A stretch of DNA of 64,000 bases from assembly GCF_025639885.1 (NCBI RefSeq), contig NZ_CP106738.1, forward strand, positions 2,666,001-2,730,000. The letters are read 5' to 3'. The DNA is from Roseovarius pelagicus (lineage in GTDB: Bacteria > Pseudomonadota > Alphaproteobacteria > Rhodobacterales > Rhodobacteraceae). Numbering within the stretch: position 1 is the stretch's first letter; each line of letters starts with the position of its first letter. The notes below the pieces were generated by a model that saw nothing but the letters and a program-made list of their open reading frames with translations, searched no databases and was not told where the DNA came from. The position numbers and the translations under genes were made by a program. Shown here piece by piece: positions 7,765 through 17,247 of this stretch.

Positions 7765-8604
7765 ATGAGTGCGCAGAGCAATGCGCGGCCCATCATCATC
7801 AAGAGAAAGAAAATCGTTCAAGGTGGCGGGCATCATGGTGGTGCCTGGAAGGTCGCGTATGCGGACTTTGTCACGGCGATGATGGCCTTTTTCCTGTTGA
7901 TGTGGCTGCTGAACGCAACAACAGAAAAGCAACGCAAGGGGCTGGCGGATTATTTCAGCCCGACAATTCCGATCAGCCGTGTCTCGGGCGGGGGCGATGG
8001 CGATTTTGGCGGACAGAGTGTCTTTGCCGAGGATACGTTGCCCAAGGAGGGCACCGGCGCGTCCCAGCGAAAGCCGACAGATTCAGATCGCGCCCGCGGG
8101 GATACTGGGGTCGATCAGACGGCTGCCGAGGAAATGCAGGCGGTGAAAAAGGCCCTCGATTCCCTTCTGCGGGGCACCAACGGCGAGAGCATGGTTTCGC
8201 GCAGGCTGCAGCGGCATATCATCACCCGTGTGACGGATGAGGGTCTGGTGATCGAGCTGTTCTCGGTGCCTGATGCACCGCTTTTTGAGGCGGGTAGCGC
8301 GACACCTGCGCCAATCCTGCATGAACTGGTGGGACTGCTGGCGGAACTAGGCGGGTTGGTAACCAATGCGCTGGCCGTCGAGGGGCATATGGCGGCGCCG
8401 CCCGTTGTGCTGCGCGAAAAGCCGGTGTGGGATGTCACGACTACGCGTGCCAATGTCACGCGGCAATTGCTGGAGGCGGCGGGAATGACGCCGTTGCGCA
8501 TGAAACGGGTCACCGGTCATGCGGACCGTGAACTGGCAACGCCAGAGCCGATGGCAATGCGCAACAACCGGATCGAAGTGATCTTCTTGCGATCGGATAT
8601 CTGA
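7765..8604 (+). CDS. motB: Flagellar motor stator protein MotB
   Basis: The 279-residue protein has the MotB layout: a basic N-terminus (IIIKRKKIVQGGGHHGGAWKVAYADFVTAMMAF), a single membrane helix carrying the essential proton-binding Asp in YADF, then a periplasmic linker and a divergent OmpA-like C-terminus ending in TGHADRE and RNNRIEVIFLR. I prefer ATG 7765, preceded by GGTGGAG. ATG 7741 in the same frame would sit only 22 bp from the CtrA-like box. MotB pairs with MotA (18865) to form the stator anchored to peptidoglycan, although the two genes are 10 kb apart here. Confidence 0.92.
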   Translation: MSAQSNARPIIIKRKKIVQGGGHHGGAWKVAYADFVTAMMAFFLLMWLLNATTEKQRKGLADYFSPTIPISRVSGGGDGDFGGQSVFAEDTLPKEGTGASQRKPTDSDRARGDTGVDQTAAEEMQAVKKALDSLLRGTNGESMVSRRLQRHIITRVTDEGLVIELFSVPDAPLFEAGSATPAPILHELVGLLAELGGLVTNALAVEGHMAAPPVVLREKPVWDVTTTRANVTRQLLEAAGMTPLRMKRVTGHADRELATPEPMAMRNNRIEVIFLRSDI

Positions 8605-8646
8605 CGCGTGGGACTGCTCGCCAGCAAATAGGGCGCATTTTATCTG

Positions 8647-8661
8647 TTAGCGGGCTGTAAA
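8647..8661 (+). promoter_or_regulatory. Degenerate CtrA-like box upstream of flgE
   Basis: TTAG-CGGGCTG-TAAA keeps the N7 spacing but matches the consensus at only 6 of 8 positions. It lies 57 bp before the flgE start and is reported mainly because of its position. Confidence 0.25.
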
Positions 8662-8718
8662 CCGATCTGCCGTATTCCTCTGGGTCAAGACCAGTCGATG
8701 CAGCAGAAAGGCGTATCC

Positions 8719-10023
8719 ATGACAATCTCATCCTCGTTGAATGCCGGGGTGGCGGCGCTGAGCGCGAATGCCACCCGGTTGGCGGCGATTTCCGACAACA
8801 TCGCGAATTCGGCCACCTACGGCTATAAACGTGTCGAGACTGATTTCCAGTCCTTGGTGATCAGTTCCGGTGGCGGCAGCTACTCCGCCGGTGGTGTTCG
8901 ATCCGAAACCCAGCGACTGATCGATCAGGGGGGATCGCTGGTGACGACATCAAATGCGACCGATCTGGCAGTGCGTGGGCGCGGCATGTTGCCTGTCGCC
9001 CGGGCCGCCGAGGTCGAGGTCGGCAATGGTGACAGTCAAATGCTGCTGACGACGACCGGATCGTTTCGCACCGATTCGAATGGCATCCTGCGCACTGAAT
9101 CAGGGCTGGTCCTACTGGGATGGCCTGCCAATCCGGACGGGACGGTGCCGGAGTTTCCGCGCGACACCAGCGACGGGCTGGAGCCGGTACAGATCAACGT
9201 GAACCAATTGACAGGGGAACCCACGACCGAGCTGAACCTCGGGCTGAACCTTCCCGCAACAGATACGGCAGCGACGGCTGACGGTATCCCGCAAGAACTG
9301 TCGGTGGAGTATTTCGATAATCTGGGGAAATCCGAGAACATCAAGATCGACTTTACGCCGACGATCCCCGGAACGGGCAATTCCAACGAGTGGACGATGA
9401 CGCTGATGGATTCCGCGCAGGGTAATGCCGTGATTGGCGAATACACACTGAGCTTTGACGACTCGCGCGCGTCGGGTGGTACGTTGTTGAGCGTGGTCGC
9501 CGGTGCAGCCGGGGGTGCCTATGACGGAGCAAACGGCAGCGTTATCGTGAACGTTGCGGGCGGCCCGATGGAGGTGAAGATCGGCCGACTTGGGGCGTCT
9601 GACGGATTGACGCAACTCTCTGACAGCTTTGCCCCGCTGTCCATCTCAAAGGATGGATCGCCGGTGGGCAACATGACCTCGGCGGAGGTCGATGAAAACG
9701 GGTTCGTGCACGCATCTTTCGATACCGGAATCACGCGGATCATTTATCAGGTACCGCTGGTCGATCTGCCGAACCCCAATGGTATGGTTTCGCTGGATCA
9801 GCAGACCTTCCTGCCTTCGCCCGAGAGCGGATCATTCTTTCTATGGGATGCCGGTGACGGGCCGACGGGGGATGTGGTGTCCTTTGCCCGCGAGGAAAGT
9901 GCGACAGATGTGGCTGGTGAGTTGACGGATATGATCCAGACGCAACGGGCCTATTCATCCAATGCCAAGGTGATCCAGACCGTTGATGAGATGTTGCAGG
10001 AAACGACAAACATCAAACGCTAG
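8719..10023 (+). CDS. flgE: Flagellar hook protein FlgE
   Basis: The 434-residue protein begins with the axial-protein motif (SSSLNAGVAALSANATRLAAISDNIANSATYGYKR) and ends with the coiled-coil FlgE C-terminus (ELTDMIQTQRAYSSNAKVIQTVDEMLQ), both needed for hook assembly. The middle carries the variable surface domains. I chose ATG 8719 (MTISSSL), as in other FlgE proteins; ATG 8698 in frame adds seven non-conserved residues. It polymerises outside the cell into the curved hook joining rod and filament. FliK (37439) sets its length and FlgD (39784) caps it. It starts a same-strand run flgE-flgK-flgL-flgI. Confidence 0.95.
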   Translation: MTISSSLNAGVAALSANATRLAAISDNIANSATYGYKRVETDFQSLVISSGGGSYSAGGVRSETQRLIDQGGSLVTTSNATDLAVRGRGMLPVARAAEVEVGNGDSQMLLTTTGSFRTDSNGILRTESGLVLLGWPANPDGTVPEFPRDTSDGLEPVQINVNQLTGEPTTELNLGLNLPATDTAATADGIPQELSVEYFDNLGKSENIKIDFTPTIPGTGNSNEWTMTLMDSAQGNAVIGEYTLSFDDSRASGGTLLSVVAGAAGGAYDGANGSVIVNVAGGPMEVKIGRLGASDGLTQLSDSFAPLSISKDGSPVGNMTSAEVDENGFVHASFDTGITRIIYQVPLVDLPNPNGMVSLDQQTFLPSPESGSFFLWDAGDGPTGDVVSFAREESATDVAGELTDMIQTQRAYSSNAKVIQTVDEMLQETTNIKR

Positions 10024-10091
10024 ACCGCACACGTTGGTTTGACTTCACGGGTGCAGAAGATGCACCCGCCCCCTGATCGAAAGGCCAAGAA

Positions 10092-11546
10092 ATGAGCATA
10101 TCCAGTGCCCTGAGCAATGCATTGAGCGGGCTGACCGCCAATGCGCGTGCGGTCAGTGTCGTTTCTGACAACCTCGCGAATATGCATACCGAAGGATATG
10201 GCAGGCGCGAAATCGGGCTAATGTCTAACCAGCATGGCAGCAGTGGTGGTGTGCGCGTGGTCGGAATCACCCGGCACGTTGATGCGGCTGTGCTCGGGGA
10301 TCGACGCATGGCACAGAGCGAACTGGGACATGCTGAAACGCATACCGCGTTCATCGCCGGGATACAGAGCGTGATTGGCACGCCTGATCAGGTCGGGTCG
10401 TTAAGCGCGCGCATAACCGCGTTTGAAGCCAGCCTGATCACCGCCGCGTCACGCCCTGACGCGCAGGACCGATTGCAGGCCGTGTCGATGCGCGGGTTCG
10501 AGCTGGCAGCGACGTTTGCGGGGGTTTCTGATGATATTCAGGGGCGACGTCAAGCGGCAGAGGGTGCGATTGCAGTTGGTGTGGAAACCGTGAATGCCGC
10601 GCTTGAGCAGGTGCAGGATCTCAACCGCCAGATTTTATCATCGCGTATGCGGAGGGGTGATACGGCTAGCCTTGAGGACCACCGCCAGATCGTAATCGAC
10701 CGGATCGCAGAGTATATCCCCGTGCGAGAAGTGCCGCGCGACAATGGTAGCATCGCGTTGATGACCCCCGGTGGTGCGACCCTACTCGACGGCTCGGTGG
10801 CGCGTCTGGGCTTTGAGCGCAGCAATGTGATCATGCCGCACATGACGCTTGAGAATGGCCTGCTGTCGGGGTTGACGCTGAACGGTGAGGTGGTCGCCGC
10901 GTCGGGTGGGCGCAGTCCGCTCAACGGTGGTCGGCTGTCGGCCTTTTTTGAGGTGCGCGATGCTTTGGCGCTGGATGCACAGACCCAGATTGATGCGCTT
11001 GCACGGGATATGATCGAGCGGTTTCAGGACTCTGGCGTGGATACAACGCTGGCTATGGGTCAGGCTGGCCTGTTTACCGACGCGGGCAATGTCTTTGCGG
11101 CACTGGATGAGGTGGGGATCGCTGCCCGGATCGAGCTGAATCCGTTGGTCGATCTCGGACAGGGCGGCGACTTGCGGCGCCTGCGCGACGGGCTTGGTGC
11201 GGCGGTTCCCGGCCCGACGGGAGAGGCCGCATTGCTGAATGCAATGGCCGAGGCGCTATCGTCCCGGCGCGCGCTTGCGTCAGGCGACCTGGGCAACGGA
11301 GCGGGCTCTGTGTCGGCACATGTCGGCAGCCTTGCATCGCGGCTGGGCCAGCAGCAGATGACGGCAGAAGGTGCCGCGAGTTTTGCCCGCGCCAGCACTG
11401 TCGAGATGCAAGAGAGGTTACTGGAGAACGGTGTGGATTCGGATGTCGAGACACAGCGCCTGCTGCTGATTGAGCAGGCCTATAGCGCCAACGCCCGCAT
11501 GATCCAGACGCTCGATGAAATGATGCAAACCCTTCTGAGGATCTGA
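10092..11546 (+). CDS. flgK: Hook-filament junction protein FlgK (HAP1)
   Basis: The 484-residue protein has an N-terminal axial motif (ISSALSNALSGLTANARAVSVVSDNLANMHTEGYGRREI) and a C-terminal helix ending in EQAYSANARMIQTLDEMMQTLLRI, both diagnostic of FlgK. It forms the first junction layer between hook and filament. It lies 68 bp after flgE and 3 bp before flgL, so it is probably co-transcribed. Its length is near the lower end for FlgK, consistent with a small variable domain. No frameshift or missing region is visible. Confidence 0.95.
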   Translation: MSISSALSNALSGLTANARAVSVVSDNLANMHTEGYGRREIGLMSNQHGSSGGVRVVGITRHVDAAVLGDRRMAQSELGHAETHTAFIAGIQSVIGTPDQVGSLSARITAFEASLITAASRPDAQDRLQAVSMRGFELAATFAGVSDDIQGRRQAAEGAIAVGVETVNAALEQVQDLNRQILSSRMRRGDTASLEDHRQIVIDRIAEYIPVREVPRDNGSIALMTPGGATLLDGSVARLGFERSNVIMPHMTLENGLLSGLTLNGEVVAASGGRSPLNGGRLSAFFEVRDALALDAQTQIDALARDMIERFQDSGVDTTLAMGQAGLFTDAGNVFAALDEVGIAARIELNPLVDLGQGGDLRRLRDGLGAAVPGPTGEAALLNAMAEALSSRRALASGDLGNGAGSVSAHVGSLASRLGQQQMTAEGAASFARASTVEMQERLLENGVDSDVETQRLLLIEQAYSANARMIQTLDEMMQTLLRI

Positions 11547-11549
11547 CAC

Positions 11550-12557
11550 ATGACGCTAACTTCTATTGGTGATCTCGCCCAAACTTTCGTCATGCGGCGG
11601 CAGAATGCGGCGTTGAAATCACGGATGTCTCAGCTGACGCTGGAACTGGCGACCGGGCGCAGCGCCGATCTGGTACGGCATCTCGGCGGCAACATGACCT
11701 GGCTCAGCGACATAGAGCATCAAACCGTAGTGCAAGGCGGCTATCAAACCGCTGCTCGAGAGGCGGGGATCACCGCGGGTGCGATGCAATCGGCGCTGGG
11801 GCGGGTTCACGAACTGGCGCGTGATCTGGGTGCAAATGCGGTGGTCGCAGGTAGCACGGTAGGCTCCACTGCGCGCAATACAGCCGCGGTAGAGGCGCGC
11901 GGAGCATTGGAGGCGATGATTGCTGCGCTGAACATCAGTGTTGCGGGCCGCCCCGTTTTCGCCGGTACGGATCTGTCTACCCCGCCATTGCTCGCTGGAG
12001 AGGGGCTTTTGGATGCGGCTCGCAGTGCCACGGCGGGGGCTGTTACTGCCGCAGATGTAGCTTCGGCGCTGGACGTTTTCTTCGGACCGGGAGGGGGTTT
12101 TGAGACGGATGTATATCAAGGAAACACCGATGATGTCGCCGCCATCCGGCTTGGGGCGGGAGCAGCGGTGCAACTATCAATCCGGGCCGACGACGTGGCG
12201 CTGCGCAGCGTGATGAAGAACACGGTCATGACCGCGCTTGCGGATGATCCGGGACTGATGCTGGACGATGCTGCGCGTGACACACTGATAGGTTGGGGCG
12301 CAGAAGGGTTGCTGACGCAGAGTGATGCTCTGGTCGAAATTCAAGCCAATCTGGGCTTTGCCGAAAGTCGTATTGCGCAGGCTGAAAGCCGTATCTCAAG
12401 CGAGTTGAGCGCGCTGGAAATTGCGCGAAATACGCTGACCTCCGTGGACCCGTTCGACACAGCGAGCGAGTTGGAAGAAGTGCAGTTCCAGCTCGAGACG
12501 ATTTACACAGTCACCGCGCGTTCTTCGCGCCTGAACCTGGCGAGTTTCCTGTCATGA
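11550..12557 (+). CDS. flgL: Hook-filament junction protein FlgL (HAP3)
   Basis: The 335-residue protein has flagellin-like termini: the N-terminal MRRQNAALKSRMSQLTLELATGRSADLVRHLGGNMTWLSDIE region and the C-terminal NLGFAESRIAQAESRISSELSALEIARNTL heptad region. It forms the second junction layer on which flagellin polymerises. It starts three bases after the flgK stop and overlaps flgI by four bases (ATGA), which indicates translational coupling. Confidence 0.93.
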   Translation: MTLTSIGDLAQTFVMRRQNAALKSRMSQLTLELATGRSADLVRHLGGNMTWLSDIEHQTVVQGGYQTAAREAGITAGAMQSALGRVHELARDLGANAVVAGSTVGSTARNTAAVEARGALEAMIAALNISVAGRPVFAGTDLSTPPLLAGEGLLDAARSATAGAVTAADVASALDVFFGPGGGFETDVYQGNTDDVAAIRLGAGAAVQLSIRADDVALRSVMKNTVMTALADDPGLMLDDAARDTLIGWGAEGLLTQSDALVEIQANLGFAESRIAQAESRISSELSALEIARNTLTSVDPFDTASELEEVQFQLETIYTVTARSSRLNLASFLS

Positions 12558-13660
12558 ATTTTCTCCGTTTCAGCCTTTTGGCCCTGCTGTTTTTGTCAAC
12601 GCTTCCCGCTATGGCGAGCCAGATCCGGATCAAGGATCTGGTCGAATTCGACGGCGTGCGGGGCAATGATCTGGTTGGTTACGGGCTGGTGGTTGGGTTG
12701 AACGGTACTGGCGACGGATTACGCAATGCGCCGTTTACCGAGGAGATCATGACAAATATCCTGGAGCGGCTGGGGGTCAATGTGACCGGTGAGCAATTTC
12801 GCCCGAAAAACGTTGCAGCGGTTTTTGTCACTGGCAGCCTGCCGCCCTTTGCGCGCGCGGGGGGGCAGATCGATGTGACCGTGTCAGCAATCGGTGATGC
12901 GGGCAGTCTGTTGGGTGGCACGCTGGTCATGACGCCGATGAATGCCGCAGACGGGCAGATTTATGCCGTGGCTCAGGGTACGATCATCGCTGGCGGCGCC
13001 GTCGCAGAAGGCGATGGGGCGACTGTAATACAGGGGGTGCCGACGGCTGGCGTGATCCCGGCGGGTGCGCGGGTGGAACGGGAGATCGATTTTGAACTTG
13101 GCGGCCTGAGCAGTCTGCGGTTGGCCCTGCGTGAACCGGATTTCACCACTGCGGCGCGGATCGAGGCCGCGATCAATGCTGATCTGGGGCGCGATGTCGC
13201 TGTCATGGTGGATTCCGGAACTGTCCAGTTGGATATCGCGCGGACCCGTTTGCGCTCGCCTGCGCACGCGTTGGCACAGATTGAAAACATCCGGGTCGCG
13301 CCTGAGCGCAAAGCGCGGGTTGTCGTGGATCAGCGGTCGGGGACGATCGTAATGGGGCAGGATGTGCGCATAAGTCGGATCGCGGTCAGCCAAGGTGGAT
13401 TAACACTGCGCATTCGAGAAGCACCGGTCGTGGTACAGCCCAATCCCTTTTCCCCCGGTGAGACCGTCGTGTTGCCGCGGACGGATGTGGATATAGAGGA
13501 AGAGCCGGGAGTCGGACTGGCAGAGGTGCCTCCGGGCACAACACTGTCTGAAGTGGTCGCCGGCCTGAATGCATTGGGCGTGGCACCCCGCGATATGATC
13601 GACATCCTCAAGAGCATCAAGGCAGCTGGCGCGTTGCATGCCGAGTTTGTGGTACGCTGA
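12554..13660 (+). CDS. flgI: Flagellar P-ring protein FlgI
   Basis: The 368-residue protein has a clear Sec signal peptide (MNFLRFSLLALLFLSTLPAMA) followed by the conserved FlgI start SQIRIKDLVEFDGVRGNDLVGYGLVVGLNGTGD and the ending LNALGVAPRDMIDILKSIKAAGALHAEFVVR. It is exported to the periplasm and assembles the P-ring around the rod in the peptidoglycan layer, helped by the chaperone FlgA (28584). It is the last gene of the flgE-flgI run and faces fliP tail to tail. The 155 bp between them hold no gene I can support. Confidence 0.96.
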   Translation: MNFLRFSLLALLFLSTLPAMASQIRIKDLVEFDGVRGNDLVGYGLVVGLNGTGDGLRNAPFTEEIMTNILERLGVNVTGEQFRPKNVAAVFVTGSLPPFARAGGQIDVTVSAIGDAGSLLGGTLVMTPMNAADGQIYAVAQGTIIAGGAVAEGDGATVIQGVPTAGVIPAGARVEREIDFELGGLSSLRLALREPDFTTAARIEAAINADLGRDVAVMVDSGTVQLDIARTRLRSPAHALAQIENIRVAPERKARVVVDQRSGTIVMGQDVRISRIAVSQGGLTLRIREAPVVVQPNPFSPGETVVLPRTDVDIEEEPGVGLAEVPPGTTLSEVVAGLNALGVAPRDMIDILKSIKAAGALHAEFVVR

Positions 13661-13815
13661 AGGGGCGACCCGGAACGACACGAAGGTGTGCGCGTTGCCA
13701 TAGGACTATTCGATATGCGGGCCAAGAGTGTGAGGGTACAGCAAATGCCCGGTTCTTTCTCTGCCCGCCGGTTTGGCACGCATGGTTGCCGGGGGACGTG
13801 GTGGCATTATCAGAC

Positions 13816-14556
13816 TCAGAAATATCCACGTACCAGACTGCCTGCAATCAACGCCCAGCCGTCTGCGATCACGAAGAATGCCAGCTTGAACGGGAGCGAG
13901 ACGATGGCGGGTGGTACCATCATCATACCCATCGACATCAGAATCGCGGCGACGACTAAGTCTATGATCAGGAACGGCAGAAACACCAGAAATCCGATCT
14001 GGAAAGCGCGGGCAATTTCCGACAGGAGAAAACTGGGAATCAGAACCGAAAGCGGCGCATCTGGGCCCGGCGCGATCTGAACAGCATCGGGACGCAAGGC
14101 GGCTATCGCCGAAAATGTATCCGGGTCGAGCCGACCGGCCATGAAGATACGGAACGGCTGCAGTGTGCGTATGACAGCCTCTTCCATTGACAGTGTTTCG
14201 CTTAACAATGGTTCGATGCCCGCTGTCCAAGCCTGAATGAATACCGGCTCCATAACGAAATAGGTCAAAAAGAGCGCAAGGCTGACGATCAGCATGTTCG
14301 GTGGTGATTGTTGTAGCCCAATCCCCTGCCGCAGAATTGCTAACACTGTAACGATGAAGGGAAAGCAGGTGATCATGATCGCCAAACCCGGTGCAAGGCT
14401 CAATACAGTAATGAGCGCGATCAACTGCAAGGTTTGCCCCGAAAGAGATCCTCCACTGCCATCCCCAAGCGATATCGAGATGCCTTGTGCGAGAGCAGGG
14501 TCAACCGTGATGAGAACACTCAGTACGGCCCCCAGCCCGATGGCGCGCCGCTTCAC
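13816..14556 (-). CDS. fliP: Flagellar type III export gate protein FliP
   Basis: The 246-residue protein has a cleavable signal peptide (ending near DPALAQ) and the hallmark FliP segments: LSLAPGLAIMITCFPFIVTVLAILRQ, LALFLTYFVMEPVF and IARAFQIGFLVFLPFLIIDLVVAAILMSMGMMMVPP. With FliQ (30516), FliR (25052), FlhA and FlhB it builds the export gate inside the MS-ring. It is the last gene of the minus-strand block fliF-fliH-fliN-fliP and overlaps fliN by four bases. No FliO is visible. Confidence 0.96.
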   Translation of the reverse strand: MKRRAIGLGAVLSVLITVDPALAQGISISLGDGSGGSLSGQTLQLIALITVLSLAPGLAIMITCFPFIVTVLAILRQGIGLQQSPPNMLIVSLALFLTYFVMEPVFIQAWTAGIEPLLSETLSMEEAVIRTLQPFRIFMAGRLDPDTFSAIAALRPDAVQIAPGPDAPLSVLIPSFLLSEIARAFQIGFLVFLPFLIIDLVVAAILMSMGMMMVPPAIVSLPFKLAFFVIADGWALIAGSLVRGYF

Positions 14557-14840
14557 AACCCGTCTCGAAGGTCTGCAACTTCGGTCAGGCGTACCGCCAG
14601 TTGGCCGGAAGAATCGCCTTCGATTTCTTCCAGTTCACCGCGGGCGATGAGACGATCACCGACATATAGTTCGACCGGATCATCCACCCGTTTATCAAGT
14701 GGAAGAACAGTGTCTTTGCCCATCTTGAGCAGATCCCCGATCAGTGGCCGGGCCTTGCCCACGGATATGGTTATCTCGATCGGCACGCTGGAAAAAGGGT
14801 GGCTGGTCTCGGGGTGCTGAGGTTGCATATCATCCATCAT
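14553..14840 (-). CDS. fliN: Flagellar C-ring protein FliN
   Basis: The 95-residue protein is a single SpoA domain with the FliN pattern VPIEITISVGKARPLIGDLLKMGKDTVLPLDK and DDPVELYVGDRLIARGEL. It lacks the long N-terminal extension of some FliN/FliY proteins. FliN forms the lower C-ring and a docking site for FliH-FliI. Overlaps of four bases on both sides couple it to fliH and fliP. Its usual C-ring partners FliM and FliG are not encoded in this window. Confidence 0.93.
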   Translation of the reverse strand: MMDDMQPQHPETSHPFSSVPIEITISVGKARPLIGDLLKMGKDTVLPLDKRVDDPVELYVGDRLIARGELEEIEGDSSGQLAVRLTEVADLRDGL

Positions 14841-15451
14841 GCGCTCTCCTTTTGGTTATGGTCATGTGTGTCCTTGGTCGCGCATGTTTCGAAAAACCCG
14901 TCCACGGCGCTGTCGATTTCTGCCAACACGGCGGTCAGGTCGATCTGCGCTTCGCGGCTGCCAAAGGAAATATGGACCTGTCCATCCCCCAGCGTGTCTT
15001 CGCGGCGAACGATCACGGGGAAATCGAAGTGCTTTTCGATCAGCGATTCCATTACGTCGGCGTTGGAGGGGGTTGTTACGATCTGAGCCGGAACCTCGAT
15101 TGCGGTCTTGGCGATATCCTGAAGCATTTCCACCACCCGCAGGCCGAGACTGGCATGAGCGAGGTGGGGCAATACCGTTTCGACCATACTGGTCAGGAGC
15201 GGCTTCAGTTCGGTCAGCAACCCGGACTGCGCCTCGCGATACGTAAATGACAGGTCGTGCATATTGGCGGCGAAATCGGCTGAAATGCGTTTGCGATCGT
15301 CTTGCTGTGCTTTGGCCGCGTCGTCCCAGCCGGCCTTGTACCCGCTTTCAAAAGACGCGAGCCGTTCATCCTCCAATGAGATGTCGCTGATAGATATCGT
15401 GGCCTCTCCGCCGGATGTGCCGAAGTCATCGAGAATATGGGCAATGGACAT
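14837..15451 (-). CDS. fliH: FliH-like flagellar export stator protein
   Basis: The 204-residue soluble protein is rich in Asp, Glu and Ala, with a helical middle (ESGYKAGWDDAAKAQQDDRKRISADF) and a C-terminal part (VPAQIVTTPSNADVMESLIEKHFDFPVIVRREDTLGDGQVHISF) that follow FliH/YscL. FliH holds the ATPase FliI (31991) at the export gate. FliH sequences diverge strongly, so the call rests largely on position between fliF and fliN. The start overlaps the fliF stop. Confidence 0.8.
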   Translation of the reverse strand: MSIAHILDDFGTSGGEATISISDISLEDERLASFESGYKAGWDDAAKAQQDDRKRISADFAANMHDLSFTYREAQSGLLTELKPLLTSMVETVLPHLAHASLGLRVVEMLQDIAKTAIEVPAQIVTTPSNADVMESLIEKHFDFPVIVRREDTLGDGQVHISFGSREAQIDLTAVLAEIDSAVDGFFETCATKDTHDHNQKESA

Positions 15452-17130
15452 CAGACAGTCTCCTCTTCGCCTTCCAGCCAGTTACGAAGGATTTCGATGG
15501 TTTCCTCTTGTCGTTCGCCGATCATATTGCGCAGGCGTGAAACAGCGTCCTCACTGACGTCCATGTTGGACGAGAGTGCGCGGTTCTGCGGAGCCTGCCG
15601 CCAGTCCGAAATGACGGGCAGGCTATCTGGATCCAGATCGCTATCGTCGATCTCACCGTTTAAGGGGGTCAGCGCATCTTTGACCACCGCATCTGTTGGT
15701 GCGATCGGCGGTGCAATCGCTTGTTCCGCTTCAGCGGGCAGCGCGGTCGAGTCCGGGGCGGCCAACGAGGCTGGCCTATCGTCGTGAGCGGGGCGCGAAA
15801 GTAAAGGCCGGACCACGAAGAGACCGAGAACCATTGCGACAAAGCCCAGCACGGCAACCTGAATTATCGACATGAGATCAAGGCCAAGCGATGCCCAAAG
15901 CGACGGTTCTGCTGCTGTCCCCGCAATCGGCTGAATTTCGAACTGCATCGTCTTGATGGTGATCATGTCGCCGCGCGCCTCATCAAAACCGACGGCTGAG
16001 GCAACAAGCTCTCGCAACGCTTCAAGCTCTTCTTCGGGGCGGGGGGTGAACTCTAGCGTTCCGGCCGCATCTGGACTGCTTGTCCCGTTGACCAATACCG
16101 CTACGCTGAGCCGTTTGATTGCGCCGGGTGCTTCGGTGATCTCGCGTTCGGTCTCGCTTACCTCATAGTTGATCCGTTCGCGCGATTCGCTGGTTTGGCT
16201 CTGCGAATTGCCATCGCCTGCAGCGTCACCATCGGGCAGGTTCGACGCGACGGTAACATCGCCCCCGGCCTGATCCTGAGCCGAATCGGTGCGCTCTTCG
16301 GTGTCGGTGCTGATCGCCACACGGCTTTCGGGATCTATCACCCGCTCGCGGATCAACTGGCTGGTCTTTACGGTGTCCACGCTGACTTCGACCACCGCAT
16401 TGCCGGGGCCGACACGGGCTGCCAGCAGCCGCTCGACCCGCAGACGCAAAGCATCTGCCCGGTCCTCTGAGATATTCGCCGGTGCCTCGTCAGGGGCGCC
16501 GATCATGCCACCATTACTGTCGATCACCGAGACATCCTCGGGGGTCAGGCCGGGAACTGCGGAGGCCACGAGATAGCGCAACGCCTGTGCATGCTTCGCT
16601 GGAATCTCTCCCGTGGCGGGGGTCACCATCACCGAGGCAGAGGCACGAATGTCGCGTTGAAACGGGTTGGAACCGGAACTGGCGATATGTACGCGCGCCG
16701 AGCTGATCGAAGGGCTGGAAATGATCGTGCGCGCCAATTCTCCCTCCTTGGCGCGCCAATAGGCTGCGTCGAACATCTGTGACGTGGTGCCAAAGCCGGA
16801 GAGGCTGTCGAGCAGTTCATAACCCTGACTGGAGTTGGTCGGTAGTCCTTCGCTCGCCAGCGTCATGCGTAGGGCGTCCCGGCGCGCGCCCTCGACATAA
16901 ATCGCGCCGCCGCGCACCTCGAATGCCATGCCGCGTTGTTCCAGTGCGCGCACCACTTCACCCGCGGGGCCGCTTTCCAGTCCGGAATACAGCAAAGACA
17001 TGTTCGGGGATGCGGCTAGGCGGGCCAGTCCAAGTATCGCGGCAAACATCGCCACACTGGCAAGGGTGATGACGATACGTTTCCGGGTGTCCAGAGTGGC
17101 CCAGAGTTGCGTGATCTGCTGCAAATTCAT
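15451..17130 (-). CDS. fliF: Flagellar MS-ring protein FliF
   Basis: The 559-residue protein has an N-terminal membrane helix (about residues 20-42), the YscJ-like ring domain with LYSGLESGPAGEVVRALEQRGMAFEV, a long acidic periplasmic insert rich in Gln/Ser/Asp, a second membrane helix near 420-445, and a C-terminal cytoplasmic tail that would bind FliG. It forms the membrane ring in which the export gate sits. It is the first gene of a minus-strand operon and shares a 117-bp divergent promoter region with fliL. Confidence 0.96.
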   Translation of the reverse strand: MNLQQITQLWATLDTRKRIVITLASVAMFAAILGLARLAASPNMSLLYSGLESGPAGEVVRALEQRGMAFEVRGGAIYVEGARRDALRMTLASEGLPTNSSQGYELLDSLSGFGTTSQMFDAAYWRAKEGELARTIISSPSISSARVHIASSGSNPFQRDIRASASVMVTPATGEIPAKHAQALRYLVASAVPGLTPEDVSVIDSNGGMIGAPDEAPANISEDRADALRLRVERLLAARVGPGNAVVEVSVDTVKTSQLIRERVIDPESRVAISTDTEERTDSAQDQAGGDVTVASNLPDGDAAGDGNSQSQTSESRERINYEVSETEREITEAPGAIKRLSVAVLVNGTSSPDAAGTLEFTPRPEEELEALRELVASAVGFDEARGDMITIKTMQFEIQPIAGTAAEPSLWASLGLDLMSIIQVAVLGFVAMVLGLFVVRPLLSRPAHDDRPASLAAPDSTALPAEAEQAIAPPIAPTDAVVKDALTPLNGEIDDSDLDPDSLPVISDWRQAPQNRALSSNMDVSEDAVSRLRNMIGERQEETIEILRNWLEGEEETV

Positions 17131-17187
17131 GCCTCCTACAGAGCCGGCGTTCTGCCGGACGGTGACGTCATGTTTCGCTGATCAGGC

Positions 17188-17202
17188 TTAACAATCGGTT
17201 AG
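17188..17202. promoter_or_regulatory. CtrA-like box in the fliF-fliL divergent promoter region
   Basis: TTAA-CAATCGG-TTAG (reverse CTAA-N7-TTAA) matches the CtrA consensus at 7 of 8 positions. It lies 58 bp before fliF and 46 bp before fliL, so one bound dimer could serve both operons. No other strong promoter element is obvious in this gap. Confidence 0.55.
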
Positions 17203-17247
17203 TGTCTGCGGGGCTATATTGGGTCTGGTTGAAACGCAGGACAGATC

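Noticed and set aside
13661-13815. A gene between flgI and fliP
   Set aside because: Short frames here have no conserved sequence and overlap the end of fliP; the gap is more likely the meeting point of two convergent transcripts.
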